Source: Sphingomonas sp. Ag1 (GTDB taxonomy: Bacteria > Pseudomonadota > Alphaproteobacteria > Sphingomonadales > Sphingomonadaceae). Taken from it: DNA of 64,000 nt. Below the pieces are notes generated by a model. The model searched no databases and had not been told where the DNA came from. It saw only the letters and a program-made list of their open reading frames with translations. Shown here piece after piece: positions 56,136 through 64,000 of this stretch. Within the stretch, counting starts at the first letter, position 1. The number at the start of each line of letters is the position of its first letter. The position numbers and the translations under genes were made by a program. The stretch lies in contig NZ_LAZX01000080.1 in the NCBI RefSeq assembly GCF_000980895.1, positions 1 to 64,000 of the forward strand, read 5' to 3'.

Positions 56136-56173
56136 GGGGCGGTGGAGGACGAAACCTCCACCGCCCCTTTTTT
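56136..56173 (+). terminator. Strong intrinsic terminator of the pdhC-lpd operon
   Basis: Perfect 13-bp GC-rich stem (56136-56148 with 56155-56167), 6-base loop, then six T. It also lies in the convergent gap before the hydrolase gene; the A-run on the left flank gives a weaker tail for the opposite direction. Confidence 0.95.
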
Positions 56174-56186
56174 CATGAGCCAGCGG

Positions 56187-57011
56187 TCAGCGGCTGAGGA
56201 AGGTCAGCAGATCCTCCGTCAGGCGCTCGCTTTCGGTGGCGAACAGCCCGTGGGGGGCGCCGTCATATTCGACCAGCTGGCTCGCGGCGATGCCGGCGGC
56301 CGCGGCGCGACCGGTGGCGTCGATCGGCACCGTCTTGTCGCCCGTGCCGTGGATCACCAGCGTCGGCACGCGGAACGCCGGCAGGTCGGGGCGGAAATCG
56401 GTGAAGCTGAAGCTCTTCGCGCATTCCAGCGTCGAACGCAGCGACGCCTGCATCGCAAGTCGCCAGGCCCATTCGAGCATAGGCTGGCTGACCGGGCTGG
56501 TCACATAGCCCACGCCGAAGAAGTCTTTGAAGAAATTGTGGAAGAAGTTCGGGCGGTCTTCCTGGATGCCGGCGGCGATCCCGAGGAGTTGATGTTCCGG
56601 CACGCCGTGCGGATTGTCTTCCGTCTTCAGCATATACGGCACGACCGACCCGACGAGCACGGCCGAATTGACGCCGCGGCCGTCATGGCGGCTCATGTAG
56701 CGCGCGACCTCTCCGCCGCCCATCGAGAAGCCGACCAGCGTCGCATCCTGTTCGACGCCGGCCGCTTTCATCACGTCGGCCAGATCGTCGGTCAGCGTGT
56801 CATAGTCATAACCCGTCCACGGCTGGCTCGACCGGCCGAAGCCGCGCCTGTCATAGGAGATGACGCGATAGCCGGCCTCCGCCAGCGCCAGTGCCTGAGG
56901 ATCCCAGCTGTCGGCCGACAGCGGCCAGCCGTGGATCAGCACGACGGGACGACCCTCGCCCCAATCCTTCACGAAGATGTCGGCTCCATCACGTGTCTTG
57001 ACGTAGGGCAT
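56187..57011 (-). CDS. Alpha/beta hydrolase (non-heme chloroperoxidase-like)
   Basis: A 274-aa alpha/beta hydrolase of the bacterial haloperoxidase/arylesterase type. Nucleophile Ser96 in GFSMGGGEV, catalytic Asp in HGTGDKTVP (about 225) and His in APHGLF (about 254); IHGWPLSADSW and YDRRGFGRSSQP are diagnostic. Such enzymes are perhydrolases/esterases; the chloroperoxidase name is historical. Cytoplasmic. It converges on the lpd terminator. Confidence 0.9.
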   Translation of the reverse strand: MPYVKTRDGADIFVKDWGEGRPVVLIHGWPLSADSWDPQALALAEAGYRVISYDRRGFGRSSQPWTGYDYDTLTDDLADVMKAAGVEQDATLVGFSMGGGEVARYMSRHDGRGVNSAVLVGSVVPYMLKTEDNPHGVPEHQLLGIAAGIQEDRPNFFHNFFKDFFGVGYVTSPVSQPMLEWAWRLAMQASLRSTLECAKSFSFTDFRPDLPAFRVPTLVIHGTGDKTVPIDATGRAAAAGIAASQLVEYDGAPHGLFATESERLTEDLLTFLSR

Positions 57012-57066
57012 GATTAACTCCGGTTAGTGCCTTGCCGTGAACGAGCGGATGCGAGCCGCGTTCCGG

Positions 57067-58473
57067 TCAGCGCGAGGGGCGGAGGGTTGGTGCCTCGGCA
57101 GGAGTTTCAAAGCCGGCGGGGCTGCTTACCGAGGGGCGCAGCCGGGCGATGCTGCACAGGCCGGCGATGAGCGCGAGCCCGGCGGCCACCAGAGGCGGGA
57201 CGGCACCGGTCCCGACACCCGCGGCGAGAAGCGCGGCGACCAGCGTGGCGCCGATCGTCTGCCCCGTCAGGCGAAGGGTGGAGATGAGGCCGCCCGCGGC
57301 AGCAGCGCGATGGTGCGGTGCGGAGCCGACCACGAGCCGCGAATTGGGCGGCAGGTACAGGCCGAAGCCCGATCCGCACAGCGCCATGCGCCACGCCACG
57401 TCGAGTATCCCCGCGTCGGCCGGCATGGTGGCGAGGAGCACCAGCGCGATGAGCGAGACCGCCATGCCGATGCCCCCCAGGATGCCCGCTGGGATACGAT
57501 CGGACAATGCGCCGGAGAGCGGTGCGACGACCATGTTGGTGAGCGGCCAGGGGGCGATGCAGGTGCCGATCTGCGCGGGGGTGAAACCCAGTGCGGCCAG
57601 GCGGAAGGGGGTGGAGACGAGCACCGTCATTGACGCCATGAACGCGGTGAGGCTGCCGACCGCGGACAGTGCGATGATCGGGCGGGCGAGCAGGTCGACG
57701 GGGAGGATCGGCGCGGTGATGCCCAGTTCGCGCCGCACGAAGAACCAGCCGATGGTCGCGCCGGCGGCCACGACCGCCGCGCTGACCACCGGACTGTCGC
57801 CGTGGACGAAGCTTTCCGCGCCGCCAATGACGAGGCCGAACATCGCCGCGCACATGATCGCGCCGGCAAGATCGAGCCTGGTGAGGCGGGGCGGGGGATC
57901 GGGAAGCCAGCGACCGAGGATCAGGCTGACGATCGCGAGCGGGATGGTGCAGGCGAAGACCCAGGGCCAGGGCGCGACGGCGAGCACCAGGCCGCCGACC
58001 GTGGGCGCGGCGGCGGCGGCGCTGGTAACGATGACGGCATTGATCCCGAGCCCACGGCCAAGCTGCCGGGTGGGATAGGTGTGACGGATCAGCGCTGACG
58101 ACACGCTGAGCACGCCAGCCGCGCCGATCGCCTGCATCGTCCGCACGATGAGGAGGAAGGGAAAGCTCTCGGCAAAGAAGCAGAGCAGGGTCGATAGGGT
58201 GAAGATGATCTGCCCGCCCTGGTAGGTCCGCTTGAGCCCGATACGCTCCGCCATCCCCGAAAATGGCAGGAGGAGCATGACCAGCGTGACCTGATAAACG
58301 GTGACGATCGACACCACGGCGCTGGACGCCACCCCCAGATCCCGCGCGATCGTCGGCAAGGCGACGTTGGCGATGCCGCCGTCGATGATCACCAGCGCGG
58401 ACCCGCAACCAAGCGCGCCGATCGCGAACAGGCGGCGGGGAAGCGGAAGGCCATCGGACATTGCGGCGGTCAT
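57067..58473 (-). CDS. MFS multidrug transporter, DHA2 (EmrB/QacA) family
   Basis: A 468-aa, 14-helix drug:H+ antiporter-type MFS protein. The N-terminal motif D1 (VNVALPTI-like: IANVALPTIARDL), motif A GMAERIGLKRTY after helix 2, and motif C-like GLGINAVIVTSAAAAAPTVGGLVL are visible. Start at 58473 (MTAAMSDG) or 58461. No adjacent MFP subunit or regulator, so it probably works alone in the inner membrane. Substrate unknown. Confidence 0.88.
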   Translation of the reverse strand: MTAAMSDGLPLPRRLFAIGALGCGSALVIIDGGIANVALPTIARDLGVASSAVVSIVTVYQVTLVMLLLPFSGMAERIGLKRTYQGGQIIFTLSTLLCFFAESFPFLLIVRTMQAIGAAGVLSVSSALIRHTYPTRQLGRGLGINAVIVTSAAAAAPTVGGLVLAVAPWPWVFACTIPLAIVSLILGRWLPDPPPRLTRLDLAGAIMCAAMFGLVIGGAESFVHGDSPVVSAAVVAAGATIGWFFVRRELGITAPILPVDLLARPIIALSAVGSLTAFMASMTVLVSTPFRLAALGFTPAQIGTCIAPWPLTNMVVAPLSGALSDRIPAGILGGIGMAVSLIALVLLATMPADAGILDVAWRMALCGSGFGLYLPPNSRLVVGSAPHHRAAAAGGLISTLRLTGQTIGATLVAALLAAGVGTGAVPPLVAAGLALIAGLCSIARLRPSVSSPAGFETPAEAPTLRPSR

Positions 58474-58594
58474 ACGCGGATGATGGTCGTGGACAAGCCG
58501 GCGATTGCGGGGTGCCGCGGGGTGTGCGCTAAAGCGTTGAATCAGCGCCAGCTCAGGGTTGTTCGATCGGCAGGAGACAGTATATCGACGCCCG

Positions 58595-60709
58595 ATGAAG
58601 ACACGTCCCGCATTGCAACATCTTGTGGCTATCGCACTCGGAGTGCTTGCAGCACCGCAAAGCGCCGCCCAAATCGCATCGATGACTGAAGATCCGTATA
58701 TCTGGCTTGAGGACAAGGACGGCAAGCGGGCACTGGCATGGGTAGAGGCGGAAAATGCCCGGACGCTTGCCCGCCTGGAGAACGACCCGCGCTATCGCAC
58801 CTTCTATGACGAGGCGCTGGCCATCGCCTCCGCCGAGGACCGGATCGCGATGCCGCAGATGCTGGGCGACCGGATCTTCAACTTCTGGCGTGACCAGAAG
58901 CACCCGCAGGGCATCTGGCGCTGGACGAGCGCCAAGGAGTACGCCACCGCAACGCCGCGCTGGCAGACGCTGATCGATGTCGACGCGCTGTCGCAGGCGG
59001 AAGGCAAGAAGTGGGTGTGGAAGGGGGTCGTCTGCCTCGAACCGGGCGAGCGCCGCTGCCTCATCACGCTGAGCGAGGGGGGCGAGGACGCCACGTCGCT
59101 GCGCGAGTTCGACCTGGTCGACGGGCGGTTCGTCAAGGACGGCTTTGCATTGCCGACGTCGAAGCAGAATGCCGACTGGATCGACGAGAACACGCTGATC
59201 GTGTCGCGCGACTGGGGTACCGGATCGCTGACGAAGTCCGGCTATCCGTTCGTGGTCAAGATCCTGAAGCGGGGCCAGCCGCTGAGCGAGGCGCGCGAGC
59301 TGTACCGCGGGACCAAAGATGACCTGGGCGTGTTTCCATCGGTGATGGTCGACGGCGACGGCAACCGCGCGGTGGTGATCACGCGCGCCAAGACCTTCTT
59401 CACCTCCGAGACATTGCTGTGGGACGGCAAGACCGCGAAGAAGATCGCCATTCCGGAGAAGGTGGAGGCGATCGGGCTGGTCAAGGGACAGCTGATCTTC
59501 CGCACGAGCGAGCCGTGGGGCGCGGTGCCGGAGGGGGCCCTTGCCTCCTTGCCGCTGAAGGACGCGATGGCGGGAACGGGCACGCCGACGGTGATCTTCG
59601 CGCCGGCGGAACGGCAAGCGGTCGACCGGGGCAATGTGCGCGTGACGCGCAATGCGGTGGTTGCGGCGATCTATGACAATGTGCGTGGCCGCGCGATGGT
59701 GTTCACGCCGTCCGGGGACGGGTGGAGCAGCCGCAGCCTCAAGCTGCCCGACAATCTGTCGGTCGATCTGGTGGCCAGCGATATCGCGAGTGACGAAGCC
59801 TATCTGGCGGTGTCGGGTTTCACCACGCCAACGCTGCTGATGTCATTCAACGCGGCGAGCGATGCGGCGCCAGCGACGGTCAAGTCGGCGCCCGCGCGCT
59901 TCGATGCCACCGGGCTGGTGGTGGAGCAGCACGAGGCGCCCTCGTCTGACGGCACCAAGATCCCGTATTTCGTCGTTCGCCGGGCGGACACCCCGCTCAA
60001 CGGCAGCACGCCGACGCTGATGACGGCCTATGGCGGCTTCGCGGTATCGAACACGCCTTATTATTCGGGCATCACCGGCAAGCTGTGGCTGGAGCGGGGC
60101 GGGGCATTTGTCCTGGCCAACATCCGCGGCGGCGGGGAGTTCGGCCCGTCATGGCATGAGGCAGGGCGCAAGACGCGTCGCCAGCTGATCTATGACGATT
60201 TCGCCAACATCGCGCGCGACCTGTTTGCGCGCGGGATCACCAGCGCCTCGCGGCTCGGCATCTATGGCGGGTCGAACGGCGGCCTGCTGATGGGCGTCGA
60301 GATGACGCAGCACCCCGAATTGTGGGGCGCGGTGACGATCCAGGTGCCGCTGCTCGACATGCTGCGCTACGAAGGAATTGCGGCGGGCGCGTCGTGGGTG
60401 GACGAATATGGCTCGGTCAGCGTCCCCGAGGAGCGCGCGTTCCTCGAGCGGATCTCGCCTTATCATGCGCTGCGTCGCGGTGGGCGTTATCCCGAACCCT
60501 ATATCTGGACGACGACCAAGGACGATCGGGTCGGGCCGCAGCATGCCCGCAAGTTCGCGGCGAGGATGCGCGAATATGGCTTGCCGTACCTGTTCTACGA
60601 GGACACGGCGGGTGGCCATTCGGGTGATGCCGACATTGCGCAGGGTGCGCGACTGCAGGCGCTGCAGATGACCTATTTTGCGCGCAAGCTGATGCCCGAG
60701 CAGGAGTGA
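58595..60709 (+). CDS. Prolyl oligopeptidase family serine peptidase (S9A), exported
   Basis: A 704-aa S9 peptidase with a signal peptide (about 1-25, ...PQSAAQ), a seven-bladed beta-propeller (about 70-430) and the C-terminal alpha/beta hydrolase domain. Nucleophile Ser is in YGGSNGGLLMG, Asp in TTKDDRVGP and His in TAGGHSGD. The ANIRGGGEFGPSWHEAG loop is typical of prolyl endopeptidases. It cuts short proline-containing peptides in the periplasm. The start at 58595 keeps the signal peptide intact. Confidence 0.9.
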   Translation: MKTRPALQHLVAIALGVLAAPQSAAQIASMTEDPYIWLEDKDGKRALAWVEAENARTLARLENDPRYRTFYDEALAIASAEDRIAMPQMLGDRIFNFWRDQKHPQGIWRWTSAKEYATATPRWQTLIDVDALSQAEGKKWVWKGVVCLEPGERRCLITLSEGGEDATSLREFDLVDGRFVKDGFALPTSKQNADWIDENTLIVSRDWGTGSLTKSGYPFVVKILKRGQPLSEARELYRGTKDDLGVFPSVMVDGDGNRAVVITRAKTFFTSETLLWDGKTAKKIAIPEKVEAIGLVKGQLIFRTSEPWGAVPEGALASLPLKDAMAGTGTPTVIFAPAERQAVDRGNVRVTRNAVVAAIYDNVRGRAMVFTPSGDGWSSRSLKLPDNLSVDLVASDIASDEAYLAVSGFTTPTLLMSFNAASDAAPATVKSAPARFDATGLVVEQHEAPSSDGTKIPYFVVRRADTPLNGSTPTLMTAYGGFAVSNTPYYSGITGKLWLERGGAFVLANIRGGGEFGPSWHEAGRKTRRQLIYDDFANIARDLFARGITSASRLGIYGGSNGGLLMGVEMTQHPELWGAVTIQVPLLDMLRYEGIAAGASWVDEYGSVSVPEERAFLERISPYHALRRGGRYPEPYIWTTTKDDRVGPQHARKFAARMREYGLPYLFYEDTAGGHSGDADIAQGARLQALQMTYFARKLMPEQE

Positions 60710-60799
60710 GCAGCCGCATCTACGGGTGCAAACAGGTTACGCAGAGTTGCAGAAAACGAATGTTGCTGCGGTGCAGCAGTGTGGATATTGCCGTTGAAC

Positions 60800-61147
60800 A
60801 TGAAGCTGAATACCGACCAGGATCAGGTCGCACCGTCGCCGCCGCCGGCCACCATGCCCGTCGTGTTCGAGGCTATCGTCAAGCAGCAGGCACTCGCCGC
60901 GACCTACAATCGCGGCGACGTGACGCTGGCGCCGCACATCGTCTACACCAAGCACGGTGAATTCTACCTCGACGCAGTGACGCTGGAGCGCGACGGCAAG
61001 CCGCCGCGCGAGCCGAAGATCGGCGCGTTCAAGATCGTTGGCCTGGGCGGGATGCGGGTCACGCCGCGGCGCTTCACGCCGAGCGAGCTCTTCAATCCCA
61101 AGGAAGAGCGCTACGAAGGGGTGACGCTGCTGGCCGTCGACGGCTGA
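60800..61147 (+). CDS. Conserved-looking small protein, unknown function
   Basis: A 115-aa protein not recognised. It has a Pro-rich start (VAPSPPPATMP), then an alpha/beta-looking body with TYNRGDVTLAPHIVYTKHGEFYLDAVTLERDGKPPREPKIGAFKIVGLGG; this pattern resembles WYL-like or transcriptional-accessory beta folds but is not a firm match. No signal or membrane helix. Start at 60800 (MKLNTDQDQ). In the 90-bp gap after the peptidase gene, same direction. Confidence 0.6.
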   Translation: MKLNTDQDQVAPSPPPATMPVVFEAIVKQQALAATYNRGDVTLAPHIVYTKHGEFYLDAVTLERDGKPPREPKIGAFKIVGLGGMRVTPRRFTPSELFNPKEERYEGVTLLAVDG

Positions 61148-61173
61148 CTCGCAGCGCCGCGACGATCCGTTCG

Positions 61174-61691
61174 TCAGCGGCAGCGGATCTGCTGATTGCT
61201 GCGATCCACGGCGCGCCCGGCGAGTGCGCCGGCCGCGCCACCCAGCAGCGTTCCGACCGTGCGGCTGCGGCCGCCATCGATGACATTGCCGAGCACGCCG
61301 CCCAGCGCGCCGCCGACGATCAGCCCGGTCGTCCCGTCGGAGCGCCGGCAGTAATAGCGGCCGTCCGATCCGGTATAGACCCGGTCGTTGGGGCCGAGCG
61401 CGCGTTCCTGGTTGCCGGGGCTATAATAGCGGCTGGGATCATAATCGCCTCATCGCGCCATTGCGGGTCGTCGTACCGGGGGTCGGCCGGCGCGGTGCGA
61501 TAGCCGGATCCCGGCACCCGGCGCACCGACTGGTAGCGATCATATTCGCTGCGGAAGGTTTCCAGCTCGCGCTCGAACCGTTCCTGCGCGGCGCGGAAGC
61601 GCGCATCATCAGCGGCGGTTTGCGCGAGTGCGGGGGTTGCCACCGCCGCCGCGGCGGCAGCCATGGTGACGGCGATGTGACGGAACGACAT
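61174..61691 (-). pseudogene. Glycine-zipper periplasmic protein, frameshifted
   Basis: The upstream frame encodes a signal peptide (MSFRHIAVTMAAAAAAVATPALAQ) and a short coiled-coil/YDDPQW region, then runs out of frame after WRDEA near 61448. The other frame continues DYDPSRYYSPG, a YYC-motif domain and a glycine-zipper (GLIVGGALGGVLGNVIDGG ... GTLLGGAAGALAGRAVDR) to the stop at 61174-61176. Inserting one G at about 61447-61449 restores an intact protein of about 172 aa. Glycine-zipper 2TM proteins sit in the outer membrane or periplasm. Either a real frameshift mutation or a base missing from a G/C run in the assembly. Confidence 0.75.
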
Positions 61692-61802
61692 GTCGCGATC
61701 CTCTCCCAATCCTGAAAACCGGGCGCCCGCAAGCGCGCCCCACATAGAGGGCAAGGCGGATACGGTTGCATCGGCGCATCGTTCCGTTGGTCAGGAGGAT
61801 CG

Positions 61803-62204
61803 ATGATGGACCGGGAGAGCGGCGGCAGACGCGTGGCACGCTGGCTGCTGATCGCCTTCTATCTGACGGCGGGGATCGGGCATCTGCTGTTCATCGATGC
61901 GATGGTGCGGATCGTGCCGAAGTTCGTGCCGGCGCCGCGGCTGGTGGTGCTGGCAACCGGGCTCGCCGAGCTGGCAGGCGCGGCGGCCCTTGTGACGCCG
62001 CGGTACCGGCGCGCGGCGGGATGGGCGCTGGCGGCCTATGCGCTTTGCGTGTGGCCGGCGAACATGCAGCATGCGTGGAACGACCTGTCGAGCGGAACGG
62101 GGCTGCCGATCGGATATCATGTGGTGCGCCTGCTGCTCCAACCACTGATCATCTGGTGGGCGCTGCGGGCGAGCGGGGCCGTGCGCAGCTGCCGTCAGCC
62201 CTGA
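61803..62204 (+). CDS. DoxX-like small membrane protein
   Basis: A 133-aa protein with four membrane helices (LLIAFYLTAGIGHLLFID; LVVLATGLAELAGAAALV; GWALAAYALCVWPANMQHA; VVRLLLQPLIIWWALRA) in the DoxX/DoxX-like arrangement, including the AGIxHL and GLAELAGAAAL motifs. Related proteins are linked to redox chemistry at the membrane, but function is unresolved. Overlaps the convergent hydroxylase gene by ten bases. Confidence 0.82.
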   Translation: MMDRESGGRRVARWLLIAFYLTAGIGHLLFIDAMVRIVPKFVPAPRLVVLATGLAELAGAAALVTPRYRRAAGWALAAYALCVWPANMQHAWNDLSSGTGLPIGYHVVRLLLQPLIIWWALRASGAVRSCRQP

Positions 62205-63346
62205 TCAACCATCGGCGGGCCATAAGCGTCGATCGCCTCGAACAGCCGGGTCAGGTCGGCGCGTTCGTCGGGCGCAAGCTCCGGCTTCCAGATCTCGAAC
62301 AGCAGGACCGTGCGGGTCGACGTGCCGCGATTCCATGCCTCATGCTCAAAGGAATCGTCGAAGGTCACGAGCTCACCCTCGCGCCATTCGTGCGTGTCGG
62401 CGCCAACGCGCAGCGCGCAGCCGGGCGGGGCAATGATCGGCAGGTGGCAGATCAGGCGGGTGTTGAGCAGGCCGTGATGCGGCTGGATATGCGCGCCGGG
62501 CGTCAGCCTCGAGAACAGCGCCATTGGTGAGCGGCCGGCAATGCGCGGAATGGGCAGCTTCGCCAGCGCCGCCATGGTGACGGGAAAGCGATCGGCGTTC
62601 TCCGCCACGATCTCCCCGCCGCGCCACAGATGCAGCGCGCTCCATGCCGGATCGTCGAGCAGGGGGTTGTTGGGGAGCGGGCGGTTGGGATCACCCTCCA
62701 CATAGGGGCGAAAGTCCTCGGTAACGGCTTCCAGCTCGGCACGGATGGCGGGTGTGGCGGCCTCGAGCTCGGCGACCCAGTCGAACTCGTCTCGGCGGTA
62801 GAAGGGGCGCTGCGGCAGCCCTTCGAAATAGAACATCGAGGGTTGTTGCAGGTGAAGTTCGCGGCGGCCGAGCAGCAGGTCGACCGATTGGGCGACGCGG
62901 CCGGCGTGAAGCGCGCCCACGGCCGCCTCGACATGGCCGGCGAAGCGCGCGGCGCTTTCCTGCTTGAACGCTTCCGCCTGGCGTAGCAGCGGGTGGAGCG
63001 AGGCCGGAACCTCACGCATGGCCGCGGCCTGATTGAGCGCCGCGGTGTAGAAGACGGTTGCGGCGCGATCGTCGCTATCGAGCCGCTTGCGATCCCCCAT
63101 CAGCAACAGCCCGGCGAGGTTGCGAGGCTGTTCCCTGAGCAGCGCCTGCAACGCCTCCGTCTCGGCCGGGGTGTCCCCGATCAGTCGGCAGGCCTGGGCG
63201 AGCGGCAACCACGGACGCGGCACGTCGGCCGGGGCCTCCACCGCCAGCCGATCAAAGATGGCGCGGGCGCGGGCGCCGTCGCGATTGCGCAGGGCATCGA
63301 GCCCCTGACGGGCGAGTTGGTCGGCATCAGCACGCGGAAGGGCCAT
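62195..63346 (-). CDS. Aspartyl/asparaginyl beta-hydroxylase family dioxygenase with N-terminal TPR-like region
   Basis: A 383-aa Fe(II)/2-oxoglutarate oxygenase. N-terminal helical region (about 1-110: LARQGLDALRNRDGARARAIFDRLA and LGDTPAETEALQALLREQP) resembles TPR repeats. The C-terminal cupin domain has AHIQPHHGLLNTRLICHLPI with the metal His, and FDDSFEHEAWNRG with the second His; TRTVLLFEIWKP contributes the 2-oxoglutarate Arg. Homologues hydroxylate Asp/Asn of substrate proteins or act on lipid A. Substrate unknown here; in the cytoplasm. Confidence 0.87.
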   Translation of the reverse strand: MALPRADADQLARQGLDALRNRDGARARAIFDRLAVEAPADVPRPWLPLAQACRLIGDTPAETEALQALLREQPRNLAGLLLMGDRKRLDSDDRAATVFYTAALNQAAAMREVPASLHPLLRQAEAFKQESAARFAGHVEAAVGALHAGRVAQSVDLLLGRRELHLQQPSMFYFEGLPQRPFYRRDEFDWVAELEAATPAIRAELEAVTEDFRPYVEGDPNRPLPNNPLLDDPAWSALHLWRGGEIVAENADRFPVTMAALAKLPIPRIAGRSPMALFSRLTPGAHIQPHHGLLNTRLICHLPIIAPPGCALRVGADTHEWREGELVTFDDSFEHEAWNRGTSTRTVLLFEIWKPELAPDERADLTRLFEAIDAYGPPMVDQG

Positions 63347-63393
63347 GGCCGGACTATTGCGGCATCAACCCGGCAGGTAAATAGCACTGAGGA

Positions 63394-64000
63394 TCAGGGG
63401 ATGGTGACGAAGCTGTCCATGACGCGCTTGCGGCCGGCCTTCTCGAACTCGATCTCGAGCTTGTTGCCCTCGATCTCCTCGATCGTGCCGTAGCCGAACT
63501 TCTGGTGGAAGACGCGCAGGCCAACCGACAGGTCGGTGCGCCCCTTGTTGCCGAGGCTGACCGCCGGCGTGCGACTTTCGACCACGCGCGACGGTTCGCG
63601 CGAAAAGGTGCGGCTTTGCCAGTCGCCGCCGGGCTTGCCGCCGAGCGTCCCCGCCGCGCGCTGCCAGCCCGGGCCGCGGCCGGTGCCGCGCCCCACGTCG
63701 GCGAAGGGATCGGCGCGTTCCGACCAATTCGCGCGCCACAGGCTTTCGCCGCCAGACATGGTGGTTTCCGTCTCAACGTGATCGTCGGGCAGCTCGGCGA
63801 CGAAGCGCGAGGGGATGGAGCTGGTCCACTGGCCATAGATGCGCCGATTGGCGGCGTGGAGGATCGTGGCCTGGCGACGCGCGCGGGTGATTGCGACATA
63901 GGCGAGGCGGCGTTCCTCCTCGAGCCCGCGGGTGCCGGTTTCATCGAGCGAGCGCTGCGAGGGGAACAGGCCTTCTTCCCAGCCGACCAGGAAGACGGTG
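63394..64000 (-). CDS. ATP-dependent DNA helicase UvrD/PcrA, 3' end only
   Basis: The frame is open to the window edge and begins mid-protein, so this is the C-terminal 200 residues. Near the edge the helicase motif V/VI region is visible (FLVGWEEGLFPSQR, EEERRLAYVAITRAR, with the catalytic Arg of motif VI), followed by a basic disordered linker and a terminal domain (VGLRVFHQKFGYGTIEEIEGNKLEIEFEKAGRKRVMDSFV) typical of the PcrA/UvrD C-terminal Tudor-like RNA-polymerase-binding domain. Superfamily 1 3'-5' helicase for nucleotide excision and mismatch repair and transcription-linked repair. Confidence 0.93.
   Translation of the reverse strand, partial: TVFLVGWEEGLFPSQRSLDETGTRGLEEERRLAYVAITRARRQATILHAANRRIYGQWTSSIPSRFVAELPDDHVETETTMSGGESLWRANWSERADPFADVGRGTGRGPGWQRAAGTLGGKPGGDWQSRTFSREPSRVVESRTPAVSLGNKGRTDLSVGLRVFHQKFGYGTIEEIEGNKLEIEFEKAGRKRVMDSFVTIP

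Overview
The window is high-GC chromosomal DNA of an alphaproteobacterium, most likely a sphingomonad (Sphingomonas or a close relative). The evidence is a CtrA response regulator with a TTAACCAT half-site upstream of it, an alphaproteobacterial direct-repeat LexA box (GAAC-N7-GAAC), the ATP-cone-less NrdA, paired RcnB-like periplasmic proteins, and gene neighbourhoods such as pdhC/lpd and zapA/6S RNA/5-FTHF cyclo-ligase. I found no rRNA, tRNA or CRISPR. Nearly all of it is core or lightly accessory chromosome. The one clear mobile-element signature is the left edge: AT-richer sequence and a tyrosine recombinase gene broken by a frameshift, lying directly downstream of nrdA.

Layout. 0-1.5 kb: broken integrase at the edge of a probable integrated element. 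1.5-9.6 kb: nrdA, a membrane PAS-GGDEF-EAL-PilZ protein, class I fumarase, a family IV esterase and a small lipoprotein. 9.8-14.2 kb: an overlapping DUF969-DUF979-DUF2891 operon (unknown two-part permease plus soluble partner), then nitronate monooxygenase and enoyl-CoA hydratase/isomerase. 14.2-21.1 kb: secreted or anchored nuclease, chorismate mutase, polyprenyl diphosphate synthase, zinc-type CDF exporter, glycosyltransferase, ctrA, AI-2E/PerM permease, isochorismatase-like hydrolase. 21.2-28.2 kb: a putative structured small RNA with its own terminator, lolC-type permease and lolD, glutathione peroxidase, HdeD-like protein, dnaE1.

28.5-34.2 kb: an SOS-box-preceded radical SAM protein (PA0069 family); a block of DUF2842, 5-formyltetrahydrofolate cyclo-ligase, 6S RNA, zapA and a coiled-coil partner; then gap, a MOSC protein and pgk. 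34.3-46.6 kb: a catabolic region with a GMC oxidoreductase, a quinone oxidoreductase and TetR regulator facing a thiolase and two acyl-CoA synthetases across a palindromic operator; an RcnB-like protein; two SDRs and a GPH-family transporter. 46.9-51.4 kb: CHAP-domain protein, MsrB, ProA, an ICMT-like membrane methyltransferase and free-Met-R-sulfoxide reductase. 51.5-64 kb: second RcnB-like protein, UspA, pyruvate dehydrogenase E2, a 65-aa membrane protein and E3, two transport/hydrolase genes, prolyl oligopeptidase, a frameshifted glycine-zipper protein, a DoxX-like protein, an aspartyl/asparaginyl hydroxylase and the 3' end of a UvrD/PcrA helicase.

The most interesting items are: the unexplained structured RNA at about 21.2-21.4 kb; the LexA box in front of the PA0069-family radical SAM gene; the uncharacterised DUF969/DUF979/DUF2891 operon; the membrane ORF wedged between pyruvate dehydrogenase E2 and E3; CtrA half-sites at ctrA and the CHAP gene; and two frameshifted genes that are both repaired by a single extra G. 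I do not see a clearly novel defence or mobile system. Motif calls come from reading the sequence and family knowledge; no search was run.
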